64,000 bases of DNA from Asterias amurensis (Eukaryota > Echinodermata > Asteroidea > Forcipulatida > Asteriidae): positions 6,277,501 to 6,341,500 of the forward strand of contig NC_092660.1 in NCBI RefSeq assembly GCF_032118995.1. The letters run 5' to 3'. How positions within the stretch are numbered: position 1 is the first letter of the stretch; each line of letters begins with the position of its first letter. The position numbers were made by a program, and so were the translations under genes. Below are positions 1-10,475 of the stretch, piece after piece. The notes beneath the pieces are model-generated. The model was not told the origin of the DNA. It did not search any database and was given only the letters and a program-made list of their open reading frames with translations.

Positions 1-662
1 AGGTCTGCGGTAGTTAGAGAATCATGGTGCTCAAGAAGAGCCGTAAACTCATTCAGATTGGAAGTCATGTGCTTCATTTGAATTCCACGCATGCGTCCAT
101 CCAGTATATAAAGAGTTTCGGATAAGGCAGCCGTGCTCTCTTGTAAAGAAACGCCCATGTCTTTCAACATGGCCGCCGTGACGTCACTTGTGTCGAGAGC
201 CATCAGGATGTCCAGCATACTCTTCTGTGCCTGGTGCATTTCGTCAAATGCGATGACCACATACATCTGGAGTTGAGTCATATTGCTCTCGTGTATAGTG
301 GTAACGTTGAGGGCGTCTGCAAAAGATGTCAGCTCCTTAAGAACCTGGTCAAGGTCCGCTATGTCCTTGTCCAGATCACTTTTGTCAGGAGGGGGCGGGC
401 TTGACGCCAAGCTGATACCGGTGATCCAGTCTCGGCTGAGCTCCATGCGGCGTAGAAACTCCTCGATGTCGACCATTACCGCCGTGTTGTTTAATCGTTG
501 GTCTGCGAAGTCCATAGTCTTCATCCGGGAGCTGACAAGACTTGCCTCGACCATAAACAGAGTTTGGTTGATGGTCATTCCGGACATCAGGGTCAGCCCA
601 AGGAGGTCAGCTGAGGTCAAAGGTAAGATGGGTATAACCTCTGTCTCCACGGACGTCTTGAA
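1..662 (-). CDS. Exon 3 of the SLC1 transporter: unusually long putative extracellular loop
   Basis: The minus strand is open from an acceptor ending TCATCACAG (next base 662) to the window edge, giving 220 complete codons without a stop. It begins FKTSVETEVIPILPLTSADL. No segment is hydrophobic enough to be a transmembrane helix, and the sequence is rich in Met, Leu, Asp and Glu with helical periodicity. There are four N-glycosylation sequons: NQT near residue 32, NNT near 58, NVT near 119 and NMT near 127. In vertebrate EAATs the stretch between this point and TM4 is, as I recall, only several tens of residues, so this loop would be several-fold longer. Phase and the FKT match link it to exon 2. 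If that link is wrong, it is an exon of an unidentified gene with a secreted or extracellular domain. Confidence 0.55.
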
Positions 663-3600
663 CTGTGATGAGGAATTATCATGAGCAAACGATAAACTTT
701 AATAACTTTAGCAGATAAGGAAAACCCTATGAAAGGAAGGGATAATGTTGCACATTATTATGTGCTAAAAAAGTCCTGGCGGCCGGTTAACAAAATAAAC
801 AATTTAGACTATTTAAAACCCAGAAAAAAACTGCAAGCTCTGTTCTGTCACCAATAAAGGTACTTAAATTTCAATTTAAAAAAGAGGGGGGGTTGGTGAT
901 CAAACGTAGAACCAGCGGAACCTCGGTTTCCACATGTCTTGCATCTCTATATGATAATCGAACCAAGAAGAAGGATGTATGGCGTCGTCACATACCGTTC
1001 TGAAGCAGGCCTCGACGATATTGGATGGAAACATATTCCTTGAATAGACAATGGGGTAAAATAAGATGAAAACAATTATTGCATAAGTAGATGGAAAGAA
1101 CCTATACTCATTGTTGGCATTGTGTACGCACGTCGCACCATGGCTGTCATATTGACGACAGAGGGCGTGAACGCCACTGCTAACAAATCGTTTGGGTAAT
1201 GAAACCAAGGGACCCTCAAAGCAAATAGCACTGTGATCCGTGGGCCGGAAGATACATAGGCTAAAAGTAAAACAGTTGGAGACTTTGGAACGCTAGGTGG
1301 CAGCAGACTTGTCAGGTAAATTTCCACGGTTTATGTTATCTGGGGCGTGCGCACAACAAAGAATAATGGATTTACCTGGTAAGTCTGCCGCCAGCTAGCG
1401 TAACAAAACGAAAAAACATTGGAAATGCTTGATTTTTGTTATATCAGGCATCTTTTTGGCTGCCAACCACGTTTTCATTTGAATAAACTGAAACAGAAGC
1501 ATTGAGCAAATAAAACAAAATGCGAGATGACGATGGAGAAATGTTAAGTTTAAGGGCCTTGTCAAAGGAGGAAACTTTGCAGGCAACTTTTGTAGCGCAT
1601 GTCTGAGCAATGTTTAAAACTTCATCTTACGATCCACATAAATTTGAAAATTAAAATATGAACGGGTTCTCTTCTTTGGGATTGCCTGGAATTGGTTGCC
1701 TGCAAATTGCCTCGAGTGACATGAACCTAAGATGTGGGAGTGCAAACACAACCCATGCAAGGCTCCGGTCCCGGATAAGAACCAGGGTCTACAGAGCTGA
1801 AATACAGGGAAGAAATAACTGAGCCAACCTATGTTCCCTCATTCCTAGTCGAAAAAGGAGACAGTGGAATCAATACGAAATCTACCTGGCAAGTAGGCAC
1901 ACACATGGTGTCGCAAACCAATATATTGATACCTCACCAAGCAATGCCACACTCCCTATAGGAACAAAATCATTATAAAAGGGAATATTGCGGCTACGTT
2001 GCTTGTATATAATATGGAGGACAGAATATCAAATGTAGCAGAATGTCATTAACAGACTGACTCAAGTCTAAAGTTTATTTCTAAAAGTGGAATGTGGCCA
2101 TGATGAGTTAAGAAATAAATCCCACTTCTGACACCATGTAAAGAAGGTAACAATTCGTCGGTCGCACCACGAACTGACCTAACTGACACAAAATCACACA
2201 TTTTTGCAAATTTGTTTTAAAACAAATTATTGACAAAGTCAATGCTGTTAACATTATCAGCAAGTTTCAGTGCCTAATATGTAATAGTTTGGTAATTACA
2301 CTAATTAGTATAAACGACGCATCGCTGGACTTGCCATTTTGTCATTTCACAAAGTGACCTATCTAGATACGTTGATTTACCAATGGTTAAACTATGCGCT
2401 ACAGCGCGCGCGATTATGGCGCGCGTGCAAATTTTCGCACCACGAAGTGACCTAACTAGGGAGCGTAGTAATTTCACAAAGTGACCTATCTCGATAGGTC
2501 TCTGTTACGCATTGGTTTGTACACAGCGCGCTGCAGGCAAAAATGAAATTTTCAATTTCACAAAGTGACCTATCTGTTTAGGAATTAATTACTTGTTAAA
2601 ATAGTTTTAGGGATTGAAACACATTGATAGTTCTGTATGAATAAAGTATTCAGCTTTGTTTTCGTCATAAAATAATACAATAAAGTTGGTAAGCAGACTC
2701 CGAAACAGCAGTTTCAAAAGTAGTGCAACTTCAATCGTGATTTTCTCTGAACACGTTTTTTAAAACAGTGAACGAGTTAGGTCAGTTCGTGGTGCGACCG
2801 ACGAATTTATTATGTTGGTTGGGCTGGTCGGGCTTTTTTAAAGATGATACGAGAATGTGAGCAGCCATAATGTTATGAGGTCAAAGCATGATGAGAAATA
2901 AACATTGGACTTGAGTCAGTCTGCTGTTGGTATACTGCCACATCAAGTACACACACATGCACGTGCCTACAATAAAATCTTAAAGGAGGTGGATAACAAA
3001 TATTTACGCCAGCCAATAAACCCGGATCTAGGCAAAAAATTTGTCTTTATGTTATTATCCAACTACCCTTATGCCCCATGTTACATTGTTAAACAAATAG
3101 GCATACACCCCATGGTTAATTTGCTAAAATATTACCCAGTAATGAGAGGGTATATACAGTAAACACTGGTTCAATTCAAAACAGTTTTTATTGATCTATG
3201 TACGCCATCCATAAAACACAGTTCTGTTTGCAGAGTGTTTTGGTGTTGCGACGAGAAATCCATAAATCGGTGGAGGGTGTGTCACTGTGCGTCGTAAAAT
3301 GCACTGATTAACACTTTGAACCTTCAAATTGTAATATTTTACAAGTTAAAATTAGAGTAAGCTCAAGAAGAATGCAGAGCTGTAGCTGTAAATGTTTACT
3401 ACACCAGAATTTTGTTTTATAAGAGCAGCAGCCGATTTCACGAAACGCTAGGGTTGACTATCTCGAGTTATATGATGATAACTCGTCCTACATCTGTGGT
3501 TACGGAACTTAACTCATTCACAGTCCTAAGATTAGCCCTAGTGAGTTTGGTGTAATCTACTACAGAAAAATAAGAAGCACATTCTACACAGTTTCACATG

Positions 3601-6600
3601 GACCATATAAACTGTTATTTGTAAAAGACACTGAAAAAAAATATCTCATTTTTTTAAGGGGTATTACTGCGTTACTCAACAGAGCAAAAAATACTTGTGA
3701 GCACAGAGTCTGATGAATAGCACAAGATGCATAAAAACTTTATAAACAATTTGTTTAGGGATTGGCACTAGAATGTTGTTCTTGAAATAATTATTTGTTT
3801 TTTCCTATTTCAAGAACAACATTATTTTTTTTCACTGTTTGAATGAAGAAGAACAAAAATGATGTATTGGTAAAGTTACGCCCACATCCGTATTGACAGC
3901 TTATGGTCCGGTTGACCATTCAAACTCTAAATGTTTTTTTGTTTGTGTAAGATAAAATTGTCTGGAAAAGGGCAAAGATACAAGGATGTGAGTGATATTA
4001 TCAGATATTTTTGTTTACTCCGTTGTTTGTATAGTCCATAGCCCGCCTGCGATACGAAACCTACTTGTATTGTACTGTTAGCATACTGTGTAAATTATGA
4101 TAAATAGTGTGTAGTTTATTGTTATGGGGCTACTGTTGCCTCCATGCAGTGACTGATGGCGAGTGGTACTCACCCTTTTTAGTTATTAGCTGTTTCGTAG
4201 CGCAGCGCAGCGAAACAGCTATTGTAGTGTTCGGTTTTTTATTTGGTTGTTTCAGGATTACTCAGTACTCGCATGTTTTTGCATGGTTCCTAAAGAGCAA
4301 TTGCAATGAAACTTTCAGTGATGAAGGGCATTGGTGCAAGGAGGGTCCTAAAAGAAATTCGTCATGATGACGTCATCACCGGTCACGTAACGTCCTCTTA
4401 AAGGTGTTTTATTTAAATCTTTGAAAATCTATATCAAATCAACCACAAGAGACCGTAGCTTTCTGTTAACGGGATTGGGTAGGGATTAAATGGGTCTTCA
4501 TTTTATTTTATGTGCGTGACCTCGCGTGACCTCACATGACCTCTACTTCCGGTCGAAACGGGCCAAAAACGGAAGTGCCCTGTAACTCAAAAGTGGTAAC
4601 AGTTATGAAGTTGCTTTCCCATGGACGTAAGTGTCTAGCGAGGGTGGGCAGTTCAAAAAAAGTATTGATGACGTCATAAATTGCAACAGCGCCCTCTAGT
4701 GGCAGGTTGAAATTTCTTCAAAACGGGCTCTTTGAAGATGTCTGTGGCGAAAAATTTTGTAATCACTTTAAATGTTACACACGTTTACTGTCTGGCAGGC
4801 ATCATATGTGTGAAGTTTCAGATCAATAACGTCTTCGGGAGTCACGTGACGCGGTATTAAATGTGCACTTTTTTAAGTCGTATAACTCTCAAAGTAATGA
4901 CGCCATTATGTTGAAACTATGTAGATTGTTAGATATTGGCAAGTTCTCGTGAATTGTGGAATGACGTCATGATGACGTCATCACATGATTTTTAATGATT
5001 TTTTCAATGTTTACATCTTTAACACATCAATTGCTGTCTGAACATGGTATAATCCAAATTAATTTTTTTTTATGCCACTTTGGGCAAAGTGCTTTGAATA
5101 CACAACAAATTTAAAACTCAAATGGGAAATTTGAAATGTTATTGACGAAACAGCTATGTATTTGTGCAATGCCATAAGGTTGCGTGCCATAGCCTCACGC
5201 ACACATTGCCATGCCAATGTGTGTAATCATTTGTACACGAAAATTGCTTTGAATACACAACAAATTTAAAACTCAAATGAGAAACTTGAAAAGTTATTGA
5301 CGAAACAGCTATGGATTTGTGCAGTGCCATAAGGTTGCGTGCCATAGCCTCACGCACACATTGCCATGCCAATGTGCGTAATCATTTGTACACGAAAATT
5401 GCTTTGATTACACAACAAATTTAAAACCTCGAATGAGAAACTTGAAAAGTTATTGACGAAACAGCTATGGATTTGTGCAGTGCCATAAGGTTGCGTGCCA
5501 TAGCCTCACGCACACATTGCCATGCCAATGTGCGTAATCATTTGTACACGAAAATTGCTTTGATTACACAACAAATTTAAAACCTCGAATGAGAAACTTG
5601 AAAAGTTATTGACGAAACAGCTATGGATTTGTGCAATGCCATAAGGTTGCGTGCCATAGCCTCACGCACACATTGCAATGCCAATGTGCGTAATCATTTG
5701 TACACGAAGTACAATGCCATGCCAATGTGCGTAATCATTTGTACACAAATACCATGCCGTGTCCTCGTACACTCACCCGATTGCGTGTTTTCCGTATGTA
5801 GTTGCATTTTGTACACAGGTAATATCCTCATGCACATTCTTAACTGTACACAAGCAATGGCAAGCTCCGTCATGAAAGGTACTGGTCCTATGATGACAAT
5901 CCTCAAGCAAGGATTTAATGATGACGTCATCACCGGTCACGTGACATCATCTTAAAGGTGTTTTATGTTAACTGTTTGAAAATCTATATCAAATCAGCCA
6001 CAAGAGACCGCAGGTTTTTGTTTGCGGGATTGGGTAGGGATAAATTAGGTCTTAATTTTATTTTGTGTGCGTGACCTCACATGACCTCTACTTCCAGTCG
6101 AAACCGGAAGTGCCCTCTAATTCAAATGTGCAAAAGTTTTGAAGTTGGTTTAACGATGATAGTGTCTAGCAAGGGTGGGCAGTTCAAAACAAATATCGAT
6201 GACATAACTAAACGCAACAGCGCCCACTAGCGGCAGGTTGAAAACTCCTTAAAACGGACTTTTTGAAGATGTGTGTGGTGAAGTTTGGTGTAATCACTTC
6301 AAATTTTACACACACCTTTACTGTCAGGCAGGCATCATTTGTGTGAAGTTTCAGATCAATGACATTATCGGGGGTCACGTGACGCGGCCTTAAAGGTGCA
6401 CTTTTTGAAGTCGTATAACTCCCGAAGTAATAATGCGACTTTGTTGAAACTTGGTAGGTTGTTAGACATTGGTAAGTTCTTGTGAATTATGTGATGACGT
6501 TGTAATGACGTCATCACATGATTTCTTATGATTTTTTCATTTGTTGCACCTTTAACTCATTAATTGCTAACTGTACATGGTATAATCTAAATTATTTTTT

Positions 6601-7977
6601 TAAGTAGCCAGGATTGGCCATAACTGCTTTGTTTATTAAAATGTCAATTTCAGATGAGAAATTTGAAAATGTTGTTAACGAAACAGCTCTGCATTTGTGC
6701 ACAAATACAATCAGGTCTAGTTGTACTTTTTCCTATCAACGTGTTGTGACTTTGGCTGAAGTTGCTTGGAGAAGAAAGCTTGCATGAGCTTCTGGGTTTT
6801 GAGCATATGTGTGAATAAAAAGGTCTAGCCACACAGATAGCCAGAGCCAAAGCCATTATAAGGCACTGGACACCTTTGTTGTCAAAACCAGTATTCTTAC
6901 TTGGTGTATCCCCACATAATATGCATAGAATAACGAATCTGCGAAAATTTTGACTCAATTCATCATCGAAGTTGCAAGAGAATAAGGAAAGAAAAAATAG
7001 CCTTACTACACCCATCTTTGTGCTTTCAGATGCCTAGAAAGGCTTCATGTTTGAAGTCTTATAATAATTATTTGAGTGAGAAATTACCTCTTTCTCAAAA
7101 ACTACGTTACTTCAGAGGGAGCCGTTTCTCACAATGCGTTATACTATCAAAAGCTCTCTATTGCTCGCCACCATTAAGTAACTATTTATTCTAACAACTA
7201 CTTTGAGTAATTACCAATAGTGTCCAGTGCCTCATTAAGCATCTCAACGTTCAAAGAAAATGTGTGATTTGTCTTTAGATGTTAGACCCCTATGTTGTTG
7301 AACTCTTCATTGTCAGTAATAACTAAAACAAAAATTCACAACTACATTCAAACTTACAGGATGAGGTCCAAGATAATGTAGATGATGTTAACCATTAACA
7401 CCATCCCCTATTTCTAAGATCGAATTAAACAAGATTGTCTCTACATTTAAACTTACAGAATGAGGTCCAAGACGGCGTAGACGATGTTAACATCATCTTC
7501 TTTCTTCTCTGAATCAACAACATCTTCTGAGCCACCTCCAGGTTGGATGAGGAGAACCAAGACAATGCCAAGAACCACAGCGATGATGGTAGTAGCCATG
7601 TAGTAGATAACCGCACGGTAGCCTAGCTTTCCGGTCATGGTAGAATCTAAGGATGCCAGGCTCGCCACGAGACTGGAGACAATCAGTGGGATGATCATCA
7701 TCTTCAGCATACTCATGAAGAGTTTCCCGGGGAAGCTGATGTAGTCAATCTGCTCCTGTGTGAACTCCACCGTGACACTCAAGACGTAGCCGATAACGAA
7801 GCCCAATATGACATATAGGATCAGCAGGCAGAGCAAGACGTTCTCAGAGCTGAACCAAGCCCGGCGAGAGGCTCCTTCATGACCCTTGAGACTCCCACGG
7901 TCATCATCATCAACACTTAAAGTGAAATTCTGAACTTTCCCGTTACTTTCCATCCCCTTCCAAGCGACAATCTTCAA
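1..7977 (-). CDS. Excitatory amino-acid transporter (SLC1/EAAT family), 5' half, three exons, partial at left edge
   Basis: Sodium-coupled glutamate/aspartate transporter of the plasma membrane. Exons, read right to left: 7977-7457 (start ATG at 7977, donor GTAAGT), 1038-996 (43 nt, donor GTATGTG) and 662-1 (open to the window edge). Exon 1 gives about 173 residues: an acidic cytosolic N-terminus, TM1 (around LLCLLILYVILGFVIGYVL), TM2 (KLFMSMLKMMIIPLIVSSLV) and TM3 (YYMATTIIAVVLGIVLVLLI), then a loop ending in VLDLIL. Exon 2 continues with NMFPSNIVEACFRT, the signature at the start of the extracellular region in EAAT1-type transporters (NMFPPNLVEACF). Exon 3 starts FKTSVETE, matching FKT in EAAT1, and the phases agree (2-nt carry-over from exon 1, then phase 0). 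The later TM helices and the hairpin substrate site lie outside the window. A second in-frame Met (MESNGK) follows nine codons after the first. The family call is firm. The exon 3 assignment is an inference. Confidence 0.85.
2156..2803. mobile_element. MITE-like element with about 30-bp terminal inverted repeats and AATT flanks
   Basis: The left end reads CGTCGGTCGCACCACGAACT and the right end is its inverse complement. AATT flanks both sides (2152-2155 and 2804-2807), which fits a 4-bp target duplication. Inside, a short motif TTTCACAAAGTGACCTATCT recurs near 2344, 2470 and 2556, and a GCGCGC-rich palindrome lies near 2400-2440. There is no coding capacity, so it is a non-autonomous DNA transposon of unassigned superfamily. 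Confidence 0.75.
3428..3565. mobile_element. Short hairpin MITE, degenerate copy
   Basis: The left end GCAGCCGATTTCACGAAAC and a weakly complementary right end (GTTTGGTGTAATC) enclose an interrupted palindrome. The copy at 47522-47663 has the same ends and the same internal CCTAAGATTA motif, which supports a dispersed family. Confidence 0.5.
3772..3823. repeat. Perfect 18-bp inverted repeat with 16-nt loop
   Basis: AATGTTGTTCTTGAAATA at 3772-3789 is exactly complementary to 3806-3823. It lies in the SLC1 intron outside any gene exon. It may be a tiny MITE remnant. Confidence 0.7.
4188..6710. repeat. Compound repeat block: two about 730-bp direct repeats flanking a 156-bp tandem array
   Basis: Segments of about 4366-5090 and 5918-6640 are direct repeats that share the order of several landmarks: GATGACGTCATCACCGGTCA, a CGGAAGTGCCCT motif, a CACGTGACGCGG motif and a second GATGACGTCATCACATGATT. 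The block opens with a palindrome built on TAGCTGTTTCG / CGAAACAGCTA at about 4188-4223. Both direct repeats end in a unit containing GACGAAACAGCT. This suggests one element type whose ends carry AGCTGTTTCG inverted, partly amplified in tandem. No coding frame was recognised. Confidence 0.65.
5085..5705. repeat. Tandem array, about 156-bp unit, about four copies
   Basis: The anchor ATTGACGAAACAGCTATG occurs at 5141, 5296, 5452 and 5608, giving spacings of 155, 156 and 156. Copies two to four are nearly identical over the GCCATAAGGTTGCGTGCCAT section, which implies recent amplification or homogenisation. The reading frames across it are by-products of the repeat. Confidence 0.9.
6861..7232. 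mobile_element. MITE of the AGGCAGTGGACACT family, copy 1
   Basis: The left end is AGGCACTGGACACC and the right end ACCAATAGTGTCCAGTGCCT. It shares internal landmarks with the other copies (GGAGCCGTTTCTCACAATG, GAAGTTGCAAGAGAATAA). The TTAA flank is not clear here. It lies in the SLC1 intron between exons 1 and 2, close to exon 1. Confidence 0.8.
7340..7392 (-). repeat. Partial tandem duplicate of the 3' end of SLC1 exon 1, with its splice donor
   Basis: About 100 bp downstream of the real exon end, the minus strand repeats the last dozen codons in changed form (VNIIYIILDLIL against VNIVYAVLDLIL). It also repeats the following GTAAGT donor and some of the intron flank. Read back in the same frame, the duplicate meets a TAG about eight codons upstream, so it cannot act as an in-frame cassette exon with the nearest acceptor-like site. 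It looks like a local duplication that has diverged. Use as an alternative donor is unproven. Confidence 0.6.
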
Positions 7978-8417
7978 CTTAATAATTCAAAGACTCAAGA
8001 ATTGACTTAAGTCCAAATAATCCTTTGACATTCAAAATTGTTTGCTCACAGCGCGCGAAAAATAATCCTTTCCTAAGCCCCACGTAATGCTAACTATACT
8101 AGCTTTACTGCAAAAAAATACCGCCCATTCTAACTCCAACTTCATCAAGGTGGTGACGTCATAATATCCGTGACCAAACCCCGTGACGAAAATTTAGACA
8201 TCCAGGTCACAAACCCGCCCGCAGTAATGTCAATATTAATACAGTGGTTAATTTTTAACCCGAGAGGGGCCTTAGTAAACACACTTGTGAATGGCATACG
8301 TACTGCTGCGTCAATAAAAGGTTGATTTAATCTACAAAAACCGAACACCTGGAAAGAGGTGATGGAATTTGTAACAACTGCTGCTACATAACTTCCTTCA
8401 GTCCGAGTGCGAGTCAT

Positions 8418-9046
8418 GATTCCTGGAAAAAACCACTCATGACAACCTTATCGGATCCGGTTTGTGTCGTCCTGCTATTGTTATTCTACTTTCCCATTTT
8501 CTAGAGAATTCTTTTGTGGGGTCCAAGTTGAAAAAAGGGTCCTTTAGTAAATCTGAATATCTTATTGTTCCACACTTACGATTAATAATATTCTTAAACA
8601 CTGTGTGGACGTGTGTAGGTCCACATGTGTTTCACAGAGCGGACATTTTTTTTCTGTTTTCGGGTCTTAACTTCGTATGATTGCGTGATTTAAAGCCACG
8701 ACCGTCCACATTATACAGCAAGTCCTATTGGCGGCTCTCTTAATATCGCATGAACCATCATAATTTTTAAATGTTAGATGGTATACCCTTGCCTTGTCCT
8801 TGTGGTTTGCGAAGGGTGTAACCCAGAAGCACAGGAGTAGGTGGCTACGTGCCTTCTTGGTGACAGTTTGATTTGGGTTGATAACCGATATCAGTTTAGT
8901 GTGTCCCTCACCTCGAAGTGGCCGACCGGCCTTGTGAGTATGGGCGATATCTCATAAATGAACAAAAAGCAAACAATAATAATCATAAAACGTGGTATAT
9001 ACAATATTATACTAGTTTGACAGATCCATTGCGGGATCAACACAGT
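8418..9046. other. Intergenic sequence upstream of the SLC1 gene
   Basis: A+T-rich spacer. The promoter and any untranslated first exon of the SLC1 transporter would fall here or at 7978-8417. I see no clear TATA box, RNA gene or conserved reading frame. Confidence 0.4.
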
Positions 9047-9050
9047 TTAA

Positions 9051-9425
9051 AGACAGTGGACACTATTGGTAATTCTCAAAGACCAGTCTTCTCTCTTGGT
9101 GTATCTCAACATTATACATAAAATAACAACCAAAAATTTGAGCTAAATCGGTCATCGAAGTTGCGAGATAATAATGAAAGAAAAATAACCCTTGTCACAC
9201 GAAGTTGTGTGCTTTCAGATGCTTGATTTCGAGACCTCAAATTCTAAATCTGAGGTCTCGAAATCAAAATCATAGAAAATTACTTCTTTCTCGAAAGCTA
9301 TGTTACTTCAAAGAGAGTCATTTCTCACGGTGTGTTATACTATCAACAGCTCCCCATTACTCGTTACCAAATAAGGTTTTATGCTAATAATTATTTTGAG
9401 TTATTACCAATAGTGCCCACTGCCT
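9051..9425. mobile_element. MITE of the AGGCAGTGGACACT family, copy 2, with TTAA target duplication
   Basis: The ends AGACAGTGGACACTATTGG and CCAATAGTGCCCACTGCCT are flanked by TTAA at 9047-9050 and 9426-9429. The centre is a palindrome around TTCGAGACCTCA. TTAA targets are typical of piggyBac-type transposases, but the terminal bases are not the usual CCC, so the superfamily stays open. Confidence 0.85.
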
Positions 9426-9429
9426 TTAA

Positions 9430-10370
9430 GTAATGAACCTTACTCCCACTTTAATTTAATTAACGGAGAATATGAAACTTTTTAGTGGAAGTAAAAATAG
9501 GGTGTATTATTATGATCATTGTATATCTGGTAAAAACCAAGGACACCTCATACTGAACTTAATTACTGTAGCTCACGGGCTTGGACAATGTAGCCATAAA
9601 CAAAGGTATACTCATGCTATTTGATTCAGAAACACAAGAATAAACCCCTACTAGTATTCAAAGGCCTTTCTGTATAGTGAAAAGTTGCTTTGAAAATTTT
9701 TTTTTTTTCAAAAGGGTAATGTTGGAGATACCAATCCGTTTGGCAATGTTTTTAATTCGCGCAGTGGCATATATTTTTTCTTCAGAGCATTTTTTCCTGC
9801 ATGATTTCTAAATTTGCGCAGAATGGCTCGGGTGCAAGCCTTTTCACCCACACAGTTTTCACCACTTGGGAAATATTTGCTGTATTAATAAGACAGTTAA
9901 CGACACGTAAAAAGTGTAAGTTCAAAGTAGCGTTCTGGTAGAACTTCCCTTCCGTCTGAAGTGATACTTTTGTTTACAAACCTGGAAATAATGTCGATAA
10001 ATAGGTCTGCTCACACGAACTGTCGATTCCTTGTGACACTAGTTCGGGAATAAGAAAACCCCCTTCCAGCTCTTTTGTTTTATCATAAAAGTTGGGAAAA
10101 CCTTTAAAAAAACCGACCCCTCTACTTTTACCCAGTAATTCTTTTCTTTTTGTGAACACAGACCAGTCCAGAATTTATCGGGTGTTAAACAATCATGTTA
10201 TTTAGTATTTATCATTTCTTTTGGAGTATAAGAATAGTAAATGACATAATACCATAGTAACACATTGCATATTCCCACATGGACTTAAAAGCTTAGAAAC
10301 TTATTATATTATTAGAGATTAGACCAATTGTTATAAATTCAGTGTAGATATACATTTTAATCCGTTCATT
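9430..10370. other. Intergenic spacer upstream of the first FG-GAP gene
   Basis: A+T-rich, with a short poly-T run near 9700. Small reading frames here have no recognisable family and no supporting splice structure. Nothing else was recognised. Confidence 0.4.
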
Positions 10371-10375
10371 ACTGG

Positions 10376-10382
10376 TATATAA
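10376..10382 (+). promoter_or_regulatory. TATA box of FG-GAP gene 1
   Basis: TATATAA sits 94 bp upstream of the ATG, in GGTATATAAGCC. A CCAAT motif lies near 10323. Spacing fits a start site near 10405-10410 and a short 5' UTR. Confidence 0.55.
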
Positions 10383-10475
10383 GCCTCAATACCTATTTTG
10401 TGGACACAATTTATTCAGAAGTATTTCTTCTTGAACAAGAACCCCTTTAAGACGGTTCCTGTATTGCCAGTAAAC

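Noticed and set aside
283-684. Plus-strand 133-codon frame
   Set aside because: It is antisense to the longer open minus-strand exon that joins the SLC1 transporter in phase.
5623-5955. 110-codon plus-strand frame
   Set aside because: It lies across the 156-bp array and the start of the following direct repeat. No family resemblance.
6650-7015. 121-codon minus-strand frame as a further SLC1 exon
   Set aside because: It overlaps a MITE copy and shows no SLC1 similarity. Exon 2 was found at 996-1038.
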